Shown here piece after piece: positions 1 to 10,863 of a DNA stretch of 64,000 nt. Positions within the stretch are counted from its first letter, which is position 1; each line of letters starts with the position of its first letter. Both the position numbers and the translations under genes were made by a program. The notes beneath the pieces were generated by a model that saw only the letters and a program-made list of their open reading frames with translations, was not told where the DNA came from and did no database searches. The DNA is from Asparagopsis taxiformis (taxonomy: Eukaryota; Rhodophyta; Florideophyceae; Bonnemaisoniales; Bonnemaisoniaceae): positions 1 to 64,000 of the forward strand of contig JALQPE010000787.1 of NCBI GenBank assembly GCA_030407315.1, read 5' to 3'.

Positions 1-105
1 GGTTAAAAAAATCAGCAAGAATTTTTTAACCCGGAAAAATTGTGGCCGCTGTAATGATTTGATTTCTTCACAGCAAAGTCATCGTAACGATGACTTTGCT
101 GTCAG
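1..105. repeat. Palindromic terminal repeat, left copy (truncated by the window edge)
   Basis: AT-rich stretch ending in a near-perfect hairpin built on CAGCAAAGTCATCGT and its complement. The order of blocks (CAGCAAGAATT, then ACCCGG, then GGCCGCTGTAATGA, then the hairpin) is the reverse complement of the block order at about 4405-4500, so the two copies are inverted relative to each other. They enclose the decayed ParB-like gene. This is seen directly. Calling it the terminal inverted repeat of a foldback-like DNA element is inference. Confidence 0.6.
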
Positions 106-291
106 CCACACCAGCGAAACTGCATCATCTGTAAGCCTTCCTCACACCAATGTTGCAACCAAAGACGACTGCGATATTACCTTGTTCTATTCTAGTAGTG
201 CCCGCCATAGTTTCCTCCCCTTCTCATATTAATTGAGTATTGTATATCCTGACCCGTCTACATACGCAAACGTCATGTACTAGCCTAACTT

Positions 292-3200
292 TCATCGTTT
301 ACTTGAAGGCGGCCTTGATGCCTGCCATAGAATGCTATTAAGAACTAATTTCATCAGATATCTAAACGCTTCCCAGTAGTTGACATTGAAGGGAGGCTGT
401 AGCAACTTCTCCTGGAAGTTCGCAGTGATAGATGGGACCGGATAGGATGCTGGTACCTCACCGAAGAACGACCCTCCGCGAATCCCATTCCTCCGTGATA
501 CACGTCGTTCGGCATACAAGCAGGGAATACGGTGGGATGCGCACGTTCGTCACTGGCACCGCAGGTACTTGTCTTTCGCTGGATGACTTAGGCACACATG
601 GCTGAAACTTGGCGATACGAATGATGAACCCATCCGCACCAGCAGCCATCATGAAATATGATGGCGAGTTGAGAGGACCAGTTCCATTCCCTCACGGAAC
701 GGAACATCGGTATGCATAATTGCTCCTGACTACCTTCTGCGGTCAAAATCAGACGAAGACCCGTTTCTGGAAAGACCACCGCTTCTTCTCTTCCAAACCC
801 GAGCTTCAGGTTCTCCGCACAAATCGCTTTACCTAGCTCCAGAATCAGCTTGTTCCTGTACTGCCGCGCGCTTTCTTGCTCAAGGTCATCGCAGATGCTT
901 TTCCGGTCCGTCTTGAATACACCAGTGCTGTCTTTCGGTCGAAGTGGTTTCCACGGTTCTTCTGACTTGCACTCGAGCCACTTGTAGTACCTTGGAATGT
1001 GCTGGCCATCTGTGTGAATAACTCGTGCGTAGCGCTCCCACTGTAGTAGAAGAGAAAATGTCTTGCAACACCACGTAACCAAGCTCGTCGATCATTCTCC
1101 TCTGGTAGCTGAAGTATGTTGGCTTTCACAAGAACCGAGGGGACATACCAAAGTAGAGTAGCCTGCAGCTGCTTCCATTATCTCCGTCCGGATTGTATCA
1201 ATGTATTCTTCTGTGATATAATACTTCATTCTCGAGTTGGAAGGAACGCATAAAGGCAGCTTCTCAGGTATCTCCTCTGCGAATGTGCGGTCTGGAAGGG
1301 AGTTTTCTTGCTCGTCAGTGAAGAGTGGTGCTTCTTCTCCAGTCGTTCGTTTTCTGCATTGACTCTACTCTTCTTTTCCCGGGGAGGCCCAATCTCAATG
1401 TTGTCATCCGGCGTATTGGGCTCAGAAAACTTCGCGCTAGAATCTTCCCTTCTTCGCTTCTTATGCAACCTGGACTCGTTTTCATCGCCGCTTCCACCAG
1501 AACTCCTGCTTCTTCCCGAATTCTCCTTGTCCGCTTCTGCCGGGCTAGTGCTGTTAGTTTCTGGTGTCCTGATTCGAAGTTTCAATATCACAGAGTGGTT
1601 CTGCGCATCTCCAGCTTGTTGTCCAGGCGTGTCTATGTCCATGCGACCACTATTGTCCAAGTTGATATCCAGACTTTGCGTATCGCCGCTTTGTTTCCTT
1701 CCCTGAGGAAGATCTTTCTGACAATCCTTCCCGGCGAATTATCCCTGGCACGACTTTCCCGCTCTGCCCTTGAAGCTGAAAGACGTTCCTGTTCTTTTTG
1801 GAGAACAGCAAGACGTTCTGCTTCCCTCTTCTCAGCTGCTGCAAGACGCGTGGCAGGACGTTCCTGTCCTCCCTCTTTTGCTGCGGCAGGACGGTCTTCT
1901 GCTTCTTTCGGGGCTCAGAGGTGCCTCTTCTATTGCTTTCGTCGCGACAGGAGGAAATCACTTCTTCAGCCACCACATTTGGAGTAATTTCCTGTTCTTC
2001 CTCCACAACAGCAGAAACTTCCTGCTCTACTTGGGCGTCGGCAGATATTCTTTCTTCTGCTTGAACAGGACAGGAGTTTCCACCGTTTCCTTCTCTGTAG
2101 AATTATTTCCCTGTTCTGCGGCAGTAGGTGCTTCTTCCTCCTCTGCTTTGGCGCCAGCAACAAGTGCTTTTTCTATTTCTCCGGGGGTCATGCGATTCCG
2201 TTTCCCTCTCCTCCTCCGCTTTCGTCTCCTGCATTGCCTTTGTCCCGGTAGCATATTCCAGTTTGTCGTAAAAAACTGTTTGTAAACATCCCGTTCTTGG
2301 TTCTCAGACTGCTTCTGTCTACCACGTCGTCATGAAAGTCGACAAGGACGAATACAATGCGCTCTCCAATGCGATGATCATTATCCCCGCTCCTTCGCGT
2401 TTTCTGCTGCCAAATCCGTTCGCACGAATTCCTCCATCGTTGCAGAGTTCAAACCATTGCGGACGACCTCTGCCATATCATAGATGGCCAACAGAGCCAG
2501 TAGCCAAGTGCGCATCGTGAACGGACTTCCGCTTCCGATATTTCTGACAAGTCCTCTCTTCCTCCTCATCCTTGTCCACGACGCTGTCATCTCGAGCAAC
2601 AAACCACTGGAAACCACTCCTTATCGCGCGTCCCGCTCCGTCCGTGCCATTGCGGAATATTGCGTTATTGACAAGATCGAGCACGCACCCGTAATATCGG
2701 CAGAGTCAATTCGAGAAAAGTCCGGATCTCTTCCCTCCGTTCTTGCATCCTCGATTTCTCTGTTCCTATCCAAAGCATTGTAAACGCTAGGGATAGAGCT
2801 CCAGTACACGAAAGCAACGCTGTCTGTGCGATTGAACCCCTTCGCAATGTTGATGTACTGCCTATACGAGTTCTCCGAACGGTTCCTGTCGGAGGGCAGA
2901 ATATAGCTCACTTCTTTCAGAATAGGAATAAGCCGGACAACAGGAAGATCCATCTGGTTGGAAAACCTGAGAAAACTCTATGACCGCACAGACATTGTCG
3001 GCAATGCTCACAGAAGCGACATCGTGAGTTTGTATATTGGCTTCGAGAGACAGTTTCAGAACCTCCAGCGCATCGAAAATTAGACGCCCGTTCGGCGCAA
3101 TCAACTGTTGTACCCAAACCAATTCCAAGGAATCCCTGTGCTTTCCTGAGTACTTCTCCAGGCATAGTTGCAGAGCAGCTATGCGATGAGAGCCATCGAT

Positions 3201-3371
3201 GCAGTAAAACTCGTCTCCTTCGTTATCTTCCATTTGCAGACTGTAATCATAGTTCCAGTGGTAGAGAAAACCTCTATCCATGAAAATGCTGGCCAGTTCG
3301 TTTACACGACCCGTCGCCACCAAACGGGAGGTCACTGTCGGAAACTTCACTTTGCGAGGATCAACTTGCAC
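292..3371 (-). pseudogene. Decayed gene with ParB/sulfiredoxin-like domain and coiled coil
   Basis: Read from 3371 downwards on the minus strand, a protein-like signal continues but changes frame repeatedly (near 2950, 2620, 2070, 1915 and 1650). The first piece (2862-3371) contains YCIDGSHRIAALQ, which resembles the substrate-binding motif of ParB-type N-terminal domains (DGxHR). Later pieces are hydrophilic: an acidic stretch, a Glu/Arg/Ala-rich predicted coiled coil around 1740-1910, then a basic segment KKRRRED near 1450 that looks like a nuclear localisation signal. The final pieces (588-1082, 292-519) are less convincing. The multiple frame changes and the flanking inverted palindromic repeats suggest an old mobile-element gene. 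Its function is unknown and the ParB resemblance rests on one motif. An intron-rich live gene is less likely because I see no consistent GT-AG pairs at the frame changes. Confidence 0.45.
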
Positions 3372-4261
3372 TTTACAAGAGCTGTACTGAGCAATAGTGA
3401 TGCTTTTCTCTTCAGCAGAAGGAGAATTGCTCTTCTCCGCTGTAGTATCATGATACTATTGTCTCCCATTGTAATCCCTGCAATCTCAGTTCGTTCAATC
3501 GGTTCTCTGTTCAAATGTTGTGTAGACGATGAAATCCACAATTGTGGTACCTCCGAGTGCGCTTCCCGTCTCTCAGCTTCCTCTCATATACTGTCCGGAC
3601 AAGACATCCCCTACCTACCTTCAGTCCTGATGAACCTTACGCTGCACCCGCTCAGCACCTCTGACTCTCCTGATCCTGATACCTCCACAAAGCGTTTAGC
3701 CCTTTCCATCAATCTACACCTAATAGTATGTACCTCTAGCGCATATAATGAATCGAACCCGTTTACTCACCACGTCAATTATCATTCATATTCCAACAAC
3801 CTATTTCATCCACACTCTCCACCTCGCTTCTTCTTCCGTACCATTGATTCCTATCAATCGATTCTACGTGAGTTTATACATTTACTACGATCCACCTCTC
3901 CTACAAGTCTGAAAAATTCATTTCTACACTAACTTTTGCTACACCAATAAACGGTTCCCGTGCAGGCCACTGCTTGAATTCTTCCTATGGCGTACTCGGC
4001 TGCAAAGGATTCATAGACTATTTAAACGGTGATCATATAAATGGTTTCAATGTGCTCCAATGGGGACAACACCAAAGAACATCAATATGAATTCATTTCA
4101 ACTACCTATTCACTACTGCGATTCAGTTTTTTGCATACCAAAATCTCATTGCGTTCCTACCCTAGTCGATTCAAAATGCTTCCTCTTCGTCAGTTGATCA
4201 ATATTTCCTTACAACGAGCAGGTCCTCTGGACATCTAAAGTTGGTTACTTAACCTTAACAA
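3372..4261. other. Region without a recognisable gene
   Basis: Pyrimidine-rich DNA upstream of the ParB-like pseudogene. A plus-strand open frame crosses 3168-3932, but it begins as the antisense of the ParB-like piece and has no family features. Nothing else is supported here. Confidence 0.5.
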
Positions 4262-4689
4262 TCGATGAATTTGCTGTAATGAAACGTTTTCTTACAGCAA
4301 AGTCATCGTTACGAGACTTTGCTGTAAAGAAAAACAAATCATACAGCAGCCATGATTTCTTTACCGGGTAAAAAAATTGTGGCCGCTGTAATGAAACGTT
4401 TTCTTACAGCAAAGTCATCGTAACGATGACTTGCTGTAAGAAAGCAAATCATTACAGCGGCCACAATTTTTTTACCCGGTAAATTCTTGCTGAATTTTAC
4501 CCGGTAAAAAATTCTTTGGCCACTGCAAGGAAACGGTTCCTTACAGCAAAGTCATCGTTACGATGACTTTGCTGTAAGAAAGCAAATCATTACAGCTGCC
4601 ACGATTTTTTACCGGTAAAAAATTCTTGGCCACTGTAATGGAAACGTTTTCTTACAGCAAAATCATCGTAACGATGACTTTGCTGTAAG
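4262..4689. repeat. Tandem array of about four palindromic (hairpin) units
   Basis: Each unit of roughly 80-120 bp is itself a long inverted repeat. The arms run from TTACCCGGTAAA through GGCCGCTGTAATG to CAGCAAAGTCATCGT, and the second arm mirrors them. Units lie at about 4262-4370 (imperfect), 4361-4483 (nearly perfect), 4498-4616 and 4611-4689 (right arm cut short). A single inverted relative sits at 1-105. The structure would form strong cruciforms. It resembles the termini of foldback elements or MITEs. Confidence 0.75.
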
Positions 4690-5104
4690 CATACCTCCCT
4701 CCATCCTCTCAGATCCTCTCCCCACTACTTCGCACCAATCCACCAACGCCCTAGAGTGTACAATTCATATGTGATGCATCTGGTTATTCATTTTATTCTT
4801 CCCTAAAACTCATGCAGCCCTCGGTGGAAATCCGTCTCGCCTACATAGTGCATATATCTCTCCACCCTCCAGCAGTCCGGGTCCGTGCCTTACCTCCCTC
4901 ATGTTCTCATCATATTCGCATACACTCCATTGCAATAGTGCATACCAAACACCTCAGTGACTCCCTCACTCATCTCCACAATTACTGTTCGTCGCCTCTC
5001 TTCGACCTTGAACACTCCTTCATCAGTTTTTTGCAAACCCAGGCAAACTCCATAAGCTGTACCTTGCTCATCTCTCGCACTCTCGTTCCTCAGGATAAAG
5101 AACG
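4690..5104. other. Region without a recognisable gene
   Basis: Pyrimidine-rich spacer between the hairpin array and the 3' end of the transposase pseudogene. A plus-strand open frame at 4812-5108 has no family features and is probably fortuitous. Confidence 0.5.
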
Positions 5105-7077
5105 CTAGAACAATAAAAAACCGCGGTTCATAATTAATTCTTCCCGCATTATCTCTGATGTGAGACGAGACGCCGGGTACAGAATCGCTTGTGAAGTTGC
5201 ACCATCCTCACATGTCATCTGTTCAGGGCAAACAGCATGGATGATAGCTCCTGATTCTAGAGAGCCAGACCTCTGCACTGTTTTCCTTCCCCACTCTGTC
5301 GTAGTGCTTCTAGAAACTCTTCTCACCCATTCGGCATACTTTCCACACCCGCTTGTTCCGCTTCCGTACCTTTCGGTAAAGAACCGTTTGAAAACACCTA
5401 CAGCACCCTCTGCCATATCACATTTTCCATTCATGTACTCCTTGACCTCGTCAATAGATATACCTCCATGCCCTCTCCACGTCACAATTTCACCATCCGC
5501 CGACAATATCTTTCCTCGACGCTGGGAGAGAAGCTGGAGAACCGGTTCCTGGAAGCAGTTTTTCACTACCTCGTCTTCACATCTATTTCTCTCCCTAGCT
5601 CCTGTGAAAGAACGTTGACCATTTGAGAGCATTCGGACGAGGACCAATGTTGTGGCTCCATGCCGATTTCGCGCAAAACAATGGCCACTCTCGTCTGCCA
5701 GTCATCCGCAAGAACTAATTCCAGCGCTGAAAGCTGTTCGCTTTGGTGATTGGACATTCTCACACCTTTCTTCAGCGGCTGATGCATCCGTTCGAATATA
5801 AGCTCCTGCACGTGCTTCACAGAGCCGTAGGCAGGAAGCGTATGAACACAAAACTCGACAAGACGATGAACATTAGGCTTGTCCAAATGTGCTCCTGCTC
5901 CCTTCACTTTCCGACAATACTCATTCAACGTCTCCACGTAGTCTACGGTTCTTCCCAGAATGTATTCATTCCTGCCACCTTCTCCGTCAGCCGTCTCTAC
6001 TTCATGTGGACCGTCTTTCCACCATACGGGCATGAAACTAATACACGAAACCAGCTTCTGAAACATCACTACTAGTTTGACGGCCCCATCAAATTTTTTC
6101 ACGATGACCTTCCCCTTTCCCATCCATCATTCGAGCTGCGTTTTCGAATGCCATAGGTGCTATCAGCAGCACACTGAATATGTCACTCATGTTCATGGAA
6201 AGCAGATTGTTGGTTCCAAATAAACGGTTCTGCCTTCCCATCCTGAACTTCTTCAGAGCGCCCAGAATTTGCAATTCAGCTACCTCTCGAATTCGTGGGT
6301 TGGCAGCTGAAATACAAGCGTTCAGTACATCTTGTGCCAGTCCAGACAATAGATGGTCAGGTGCTACCACTGCGGAACGGTACGGGTCAAAAATTGCTGG
6401 GACAACTGAAACTCCGTTTTCCGTCTTCGGTACTTCTTCCTGCACTGCTTCCAAGGAAGTGCTCAGGACATGAAATGGTAAATCTTCCCCTTCTTCTGCA
6501 GCCAGTCCGAGAGTGCGAAGCTGGGTTTCTGTGGCATCCTTACGTGTCGATGCATTCCGATACTTGCTCCTGGCATGCGTCGATGTTTGCCCGTTCACTA
6601 CCGAAGTGTATGCATTCTTCGGGCCACCAGTACTGCTCAGGTCATATTTGCGGAAACTGCAGATGTGGCACGGAGAGTTTGATATGTGTCCAGGAACATC
6701 CAGGGTATGTGAAACTGCAGGATAGTCTCCAATGCTCCCCACTGGTCTAGAAATACCACAACATCTTCTCCCTCTGCATTTTTCGTTGGGAAACCCTCTG
6801 TGCTTCCTCGCACTATATCTTGAACGATATATCGCAATACACAATTTGTGGACACTCCCGGAGGTGGCAAACCAATCACTCGAACCGCTTCGTAGCTTCC
6901 CCTTTTCCGAGGCGGTAGATTGAGAGGTAACATATAGCATCCACTAAAACTTCCCTTCCTGCTTGTGAATGGTTCAAAGTCATCCGTGTAAAGGAGAAAT
7001 CGGTAACAAAGTAGTTTCGACCATCCTCCAGCTTTCCCCAACATGGTGCATCTTCTCGCGGAGACGCTGGGTGCCAT
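5105..7077 (-). pseudogene. DDE transposase core, tnp2/Plavaka (CACTA/KDZ-like), frameshifted
   Basis: Overlapping minus-strand pieces (7077-6637, 6940-6089, 6123-5566, 5647-5105) read as one protein once frame changes near 6745, 6105 and 5600 are allowed. Seen in order: LLYTDDFEPF followed by a LNLPP segment, VVVFLDQW, GDYPAVSHTL with a following CHICSF Cys pair, FDPYRSAVVAPDHLLSG, and LDKPNVHRLVEFC followed by an E-x2-H-x3-K element with nearby Asn. This matches the arrangement I know from tnp2/Plavaka-type DDE transposases: a DD pair, a GD.PA motif with a Cys pair, and a late E..H...K motif. These enzymes excise and insert DNA by an RNase H-like fold. The frame changes make this copy non-functional. 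It continues the 577-aa frame upstream. The exact superfamily is uncertain. Confidence 0.6.
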
Positions 7078-8609
7078 TGCGACCTGTGGTCTCCGAAACC
7101 ATCCGAGAACACCCCTGAAACACGAATTTCTTCATAGTTGGGGCTTCCTAGTCTATCGGGCGGGTTTCTGGCTTCAGCAAAGCTCGCGCCCGGTGAAAAG
7201 CAAAGTAACATGGTGGATGCTTCTCCGACCTGCTCTTTCAAATACCTGTTCACCAATACGACGTGTGGAACAATATCACCCTCTTCCATTCCAATTGGTA
7301 ATAGAACGGTTATCACGTCCCCAGCTCGTGTTCCTTTTCCCTTGGCTCCTGCTCCGATTACACATTGCGATATCGCTCGCAGAGCATGCTGCCTCTCCCA
7401 TTCCAATAGATGTGACATTCGCGGCTGCAGATATTTTTCGACATGCACATCATGCTCACCGTCGTGTCGAGCCTCATAGGTAACTATGGTCCTAGCATGA
7501 AGTTCCCACAACGACGTAACCGCCACTCTTCTCCTCTTCGGTTTCCCACCATCTCTGTCATTCTTCCTGAACCCTTTTGCTCTTTCGATGACGGCAACCT
7601 GACGAGCTCCTGGATGACATCGGATTCGAATTGCTGTTCCATCAGGTACATAAATGTGCTTCAAACCCTTTTTCCCATCGCTGTCAATGGGAACAACTGC
7701 TGTGCGAACGAATGGGTCGCTCAAAACACCCCTCCTGCACTTTGCAATGAACGAATCTTCAATGCTGCACTCTGCGGTTGATTTTTCTCCTTCCGAGCTT
7801 CGATTGTTCGCATCACTGCGGAATGCTTTAAAGATTGGTCGAGTCTGGACATCTTTCAGAGCCCATGTGCTTGGGAGTACAATACGAACTTTCGCCATTC
7901 CTCCACAATTGTCTCTGTCATCTGTTGTTCCACGGGTTCCTACTCCACCTCGATGCTGTGCAGCTCTTGCTCCGCTCTTTCGAAGGTCTATCGGAAACTC
8001 GATGTCACAGCTCTTTGCATAGCAGTGTTTCCTCAAGAATGGTAGTATCTTCTGTCGCATCGCAGAGTCCGACGGGACATGCTCACTTGGATCTCTGCGG
8101 AAATTCATTCCGAACAGGGTACTTTCATAGTGGGCTCTTGTCATTCTTTGAGTTCCACTCAGCTGAAGAGCCCCATACATCGCAGGCCATTGTAGTAATG
8201 CCTTGAAATCACCACATGCTTCATCCCCAGCATTTCGGTCTATCGGGCCTCCAGTTGAAATGGAATCAGAACCTCGTTCGGTTGCTTCTTCCGATTCCAT
8301 TAGCGTGCTCGATGCTACGCAGATGTCACTTCCAGCTTCATCGTTGTTGCTGTACACATCAATACAACCTTCTATTGTGTCACCCATAGGGATTGGGGAC
8401 TCCAATACGTCATCTGTGGTACACTCACGTCGTAGCTCATTACCTCTCGGGATTTCTTTGTTCATGCAGGCTGCATCACTGCTGCGGATTTCTCCCTGCA
8501 GTTTCCCAGGAAGCTGTTTACTGGGACTGGCCACATTGAGTGCATCGAATCTCGTCTTTTTCCTACGACTTGTGGTTTTCTTTCGAATAGGAGTCCGTCT
8601 CGGAGCCAT
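6876..8609 (-). CDS. N-terminal part of the degenerate transposase (577-aa open frame)
   Basis: Begins at an ATG and stays open for 577 codons. The first 20 residues are very basic (RRTPIRKK, SRRKKTR) and look like a nuclear localisation signal. Residues about 140-210 contain LQLSGTQRMTRAHYE and SDSAMRQKILPFLRKHC, the kind of segment that precedes the catalytic core in Plavaka/KDZ-like transposases. Near its end (about nt 7000) the protein-like signal moves to another frame, where the catalytic motifs begin. The last 40 or so residues here are therefore probably out of frame with the ancestral protein. I infer it is the 5' part of the same decayed transposase gene, not a separate cellular gene. 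Confidence 0.5.
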   Translation of the reverse strand: MAPRRTPIRKKTTSRRKKTRFDALNVASPSKQLPGKLQGEIRSSDAACMNKEIPRGNELRRECTTDDVLESPIPMGDTIEGCIDVYSNNDEAGSDICVASSTLMESEEATERGSDSISTGGPIDRNAGDEACGDFKALLQWPAMYGALQLSGTQRMTRAHYESTLFGMNFRRDPSEHVPSDSAMRQKILPFLRKHCYAKSCDIEFPIDLRKSGARAAQHRGGVGTRGTTDDRDNCGGMAKVRIVLPSTWALKDVQTRPIFKAFRSDANNRSSEGEKSTAECSIEDSFIAKCRRGVLSDPFVRTAVVPIDSDGKKGLKHIYVPDGTAIRIRCHPGARQVAVIERAKGFRKNDRDGGKPKRRRVAVTSLWELHARTIVTYEARHDGEHDVHVEKYLQPRMSHLLEWERQHALRAISQCVIGAGAKGKGTRAGDVITVLLPIGMEEGDIVPHVVLVNRYLKEQVGEASTMLLCFSPGASFAEARNPPDRLGSPNYEEIRVSGVFSDGFGDHRSQWHPASPREDAPCWGKLEDGRNYFVTDFSFTRMTLNHSQAGREVLVDAICYLSIYRLGKGEATKRFE

Positions 8610-9570
8610 CTTGATGTTTTTGTTCTTTTCTTCTTCGCTCAGTTTTGTTGCATAGAATACAACTCTAAACTTCTACGACATGACTACTATCTCAATACAG
8701 TACTACTACTTTTAACCGTTACGAAACCTTTCCAGGCTTTCATTCGATCCAATGAACTGGTTCACCACAATGCTTTGCCCTATGCTCATTGCTTTATGCA
8801 CATTGATTGCTATTTCATCCGGACTCAACATCGTTTTGCTATCTTGTATCGCATTCCCTAACCACAAACCCAGCCAAGATGTATCCATTTCCGGAAAACG
8901 GCCGTTTATTTCGCAGTGATGCTCTAGACACTAATACTGAATCTGATTTTCTCATACACGTACTTCCTACTCGTATACTCTACCACATTTTCGGCCCTAT
9001 TTACAATTTGAAAGCACAATCTCTCGTTGAATCGTACTCGGTGTGATATCTTAAATTAGCATAAATTTATATATTGCAATGCAGATTCACTGCTCGCTTG
9101 CAACATGAAAATTATAAAATTTCTCCCACACTGCTGTTTCCTAGCCGCCCACATCCACGTGGCCCGCTTTGACTGCCTACCAAGTGTGCTCAGAGCATGC
9201 AATGACGTCATCGATATATACCGTCCAAATCATCACTGGAAGCGCGGACTCCTCGTCCAGGAAAGTGCGCCATTTTTCCTACTCTTCATCTCCCCCTTTC
9301 CTGTAGGCCCCATATGCTAGTGTTTTTCCTATATTTCTGTAGTGATGACGTCATTATAGACTAGAGAAGGCGGTAGAAGATACAATAATTTTGCGCCTGT
9401 TCTGCCAGGTCATGTGCTTCAAAGCGTAATTCGCACCCTAGGTATCGTTTTTCTGGGCCTCCCATCGCACCGCTCCGTTTCAAATTCATCCCTCTATTGT
9501 TCTCCTACACGTCATTTCCGCCCGCAGAGTGCTACTTAAACAACAGATTCTGGAAATCCCTGTTTCCATC
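8610..9570. other. Intergenic region with an inverted TGACGTCA pair
   Basis: No convincing gene. AATGACGTCATC at 9201-9212 and GATGACGTCATT at 9344-9355 are exact reverse complements about 130 bp apart. Each contains the 8-bp palindrome TGACGTCA, which is the CRE/bZIP core in other eukaryotes. Regulatory use here is speculative. The right end of the transposon was not found. Confidence 0.4.
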
Positions 9571-9711
9571 TTCATATCCGTCGAAAACAAAGCAACAACT
9601 TTTGCTGTGGAAGCAGTATAGATCATCTATACTGCTTCCAAAGCGTAAGTTGTAGATCATCAATACTGCTTCCAAAGCCAAAGATGTTGCTTTGTCTCCG
9701 ACGGATATGAA
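9571..9711. repeat. Imperfect hairpin element (MITE-like)
   Basis: TTCATATCCGTCG at the left end and CGACGGATATGAA at the right end are inverted arms. Inside, ACAAAGCAAC pairs with GTTGCTTTGT. The core carries GGAAGCAGTATAG and its complement CTATACTGCTTCC side by side, followed by a second ACTGCTTCC copy. It has no coding capacity. It looks like a small foldback transposon; no target-site duplication could be fixed. Confidence 0.6.
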
Positions 9712-10420
9712 CCATGATGGTACGTTTCCACAACTCACGCCACTAACCCAGTTTTCTATTGGTTTTCTCTTTCTCAGGTTTCCAGCCGGTGAGTGTTCCA
9801 CTTCTACTTTCATCTATCTTTGTTTATTACCCTTCTCCAGTTCGTTCCTGCTCTGCCTGTGAGTACATATTTCGATTTGGGATGCAATGGTATTTGTTGA
9901 GGTACGTTAGTCTCCTAATCACTATCAATTTCCCACTCCAATTCAACGTCACTAACTTGTTTCCTTTCCCTGCATCATTTTTCTCTTTTTCTCTTCCTTT
10001 CCTAGCACATTCAGGCAGTTCAATCAGTTGATAGATTTGTAGACTTTTCTAGTAGTCTTAGTTTTACTCTTCAGAATAGTTTCAGTTGCAATTAATACAT
10101 GTATTAGAAGCAGTTTTACCATAGGGATAGTTTACCCTCAATGTAGCCTGCGCAAATAAACAAAACCAGATTGAAGTTTCCCATATGGCACCCTCTTAGA
10201 TTGCTACCTATCCTACCGCGTATACCTCTCGTTGGCTCATAGTCACTACGAAATAACAATTCCTAGCCGTACTATTCTGTCCATTCCCATATGAATACCG
10301 TCCATGCCCCATCCTCATAGCGCTAGAAACGCCTCCCTCTACCCCAAAAAGATGCCCACGACAGCGTGACGCTCCATCTCATCCACCACTCCCAGACACC
10401 GAATTTTACTATATCAGGAC
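9712..10420. other. Region without a recognisable gene
   Basis: Pyrimidine-rich, then AT-rich DNA with no long open frame of protein-like composition and no RNA gene that I can recognise. Confidence 0.5.
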
Positions 10421-10863
10421 ACTACTTTTACTGTCTACAGGTGCTGCCCAGGACAGTGAAAATCACTGTCTCCAGGTGCTGCCTGCAGCAGGGCCGCGCA
10501 CTGTGCGCTCATCCTATCTGAGACAGTGCACCGTGTTGGTTCCATCTGTTGTCCCAGGCAGTGTATTTCACTATCCGGCCATGTTGCCTTGGCCAATACA
10601 AAACACTATCCGCCAACACTGCCCAGTACAGTAAATTACATCATATCCAACTATTGAATAAATCATTAATTTTTACTGTCTCCATTCACTGCCTCAGACA
10701 GTACTGTGAGACAGTGTTTTTTACTGTCTGCAGACAGTGTTCCGTACTGTCTGCCAGACAGTGCAAATCACTGTCTCCAAGTGTGGCATTAATTTTCATT
10801 TGCCGCATAGTGATTTTTACTGTCTCAGACAGTAAAAATCACTGTCTCGCAGTACTGTCTGAG
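10421..10863. repeat. Cluster of short ACTGTC/GACAGT inverted repeats
   Basis: The hexamer ACTGTC and its complement GACAGT occur more than a dozen times, often as back-to-back palindromes separated by 1-12 nt. The best pair has 17-bp arms at 10809-10825 and 10827-10843. Others lie at about 10452-10473 and 10692-10776. The cluster abuts, and provides the last codons of, the truncated gag frame at about 10864. It could be a decayed repetitive element or an array of protein-binding sites. Confidence 0.65.

Noticed and set aside
3168..3932. 254-codon plus-strand frame
   Set aside because: The first third is antisense to the ParB-like domain; the rest is low-information pyrimidine-rich DNA.
4262..4689. 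Possible CRISPR array
   Set aside because: Units are long self-palindromes lying head to tail with no unique spacers, in a eukaryotic setting; they are hairpin repeats.
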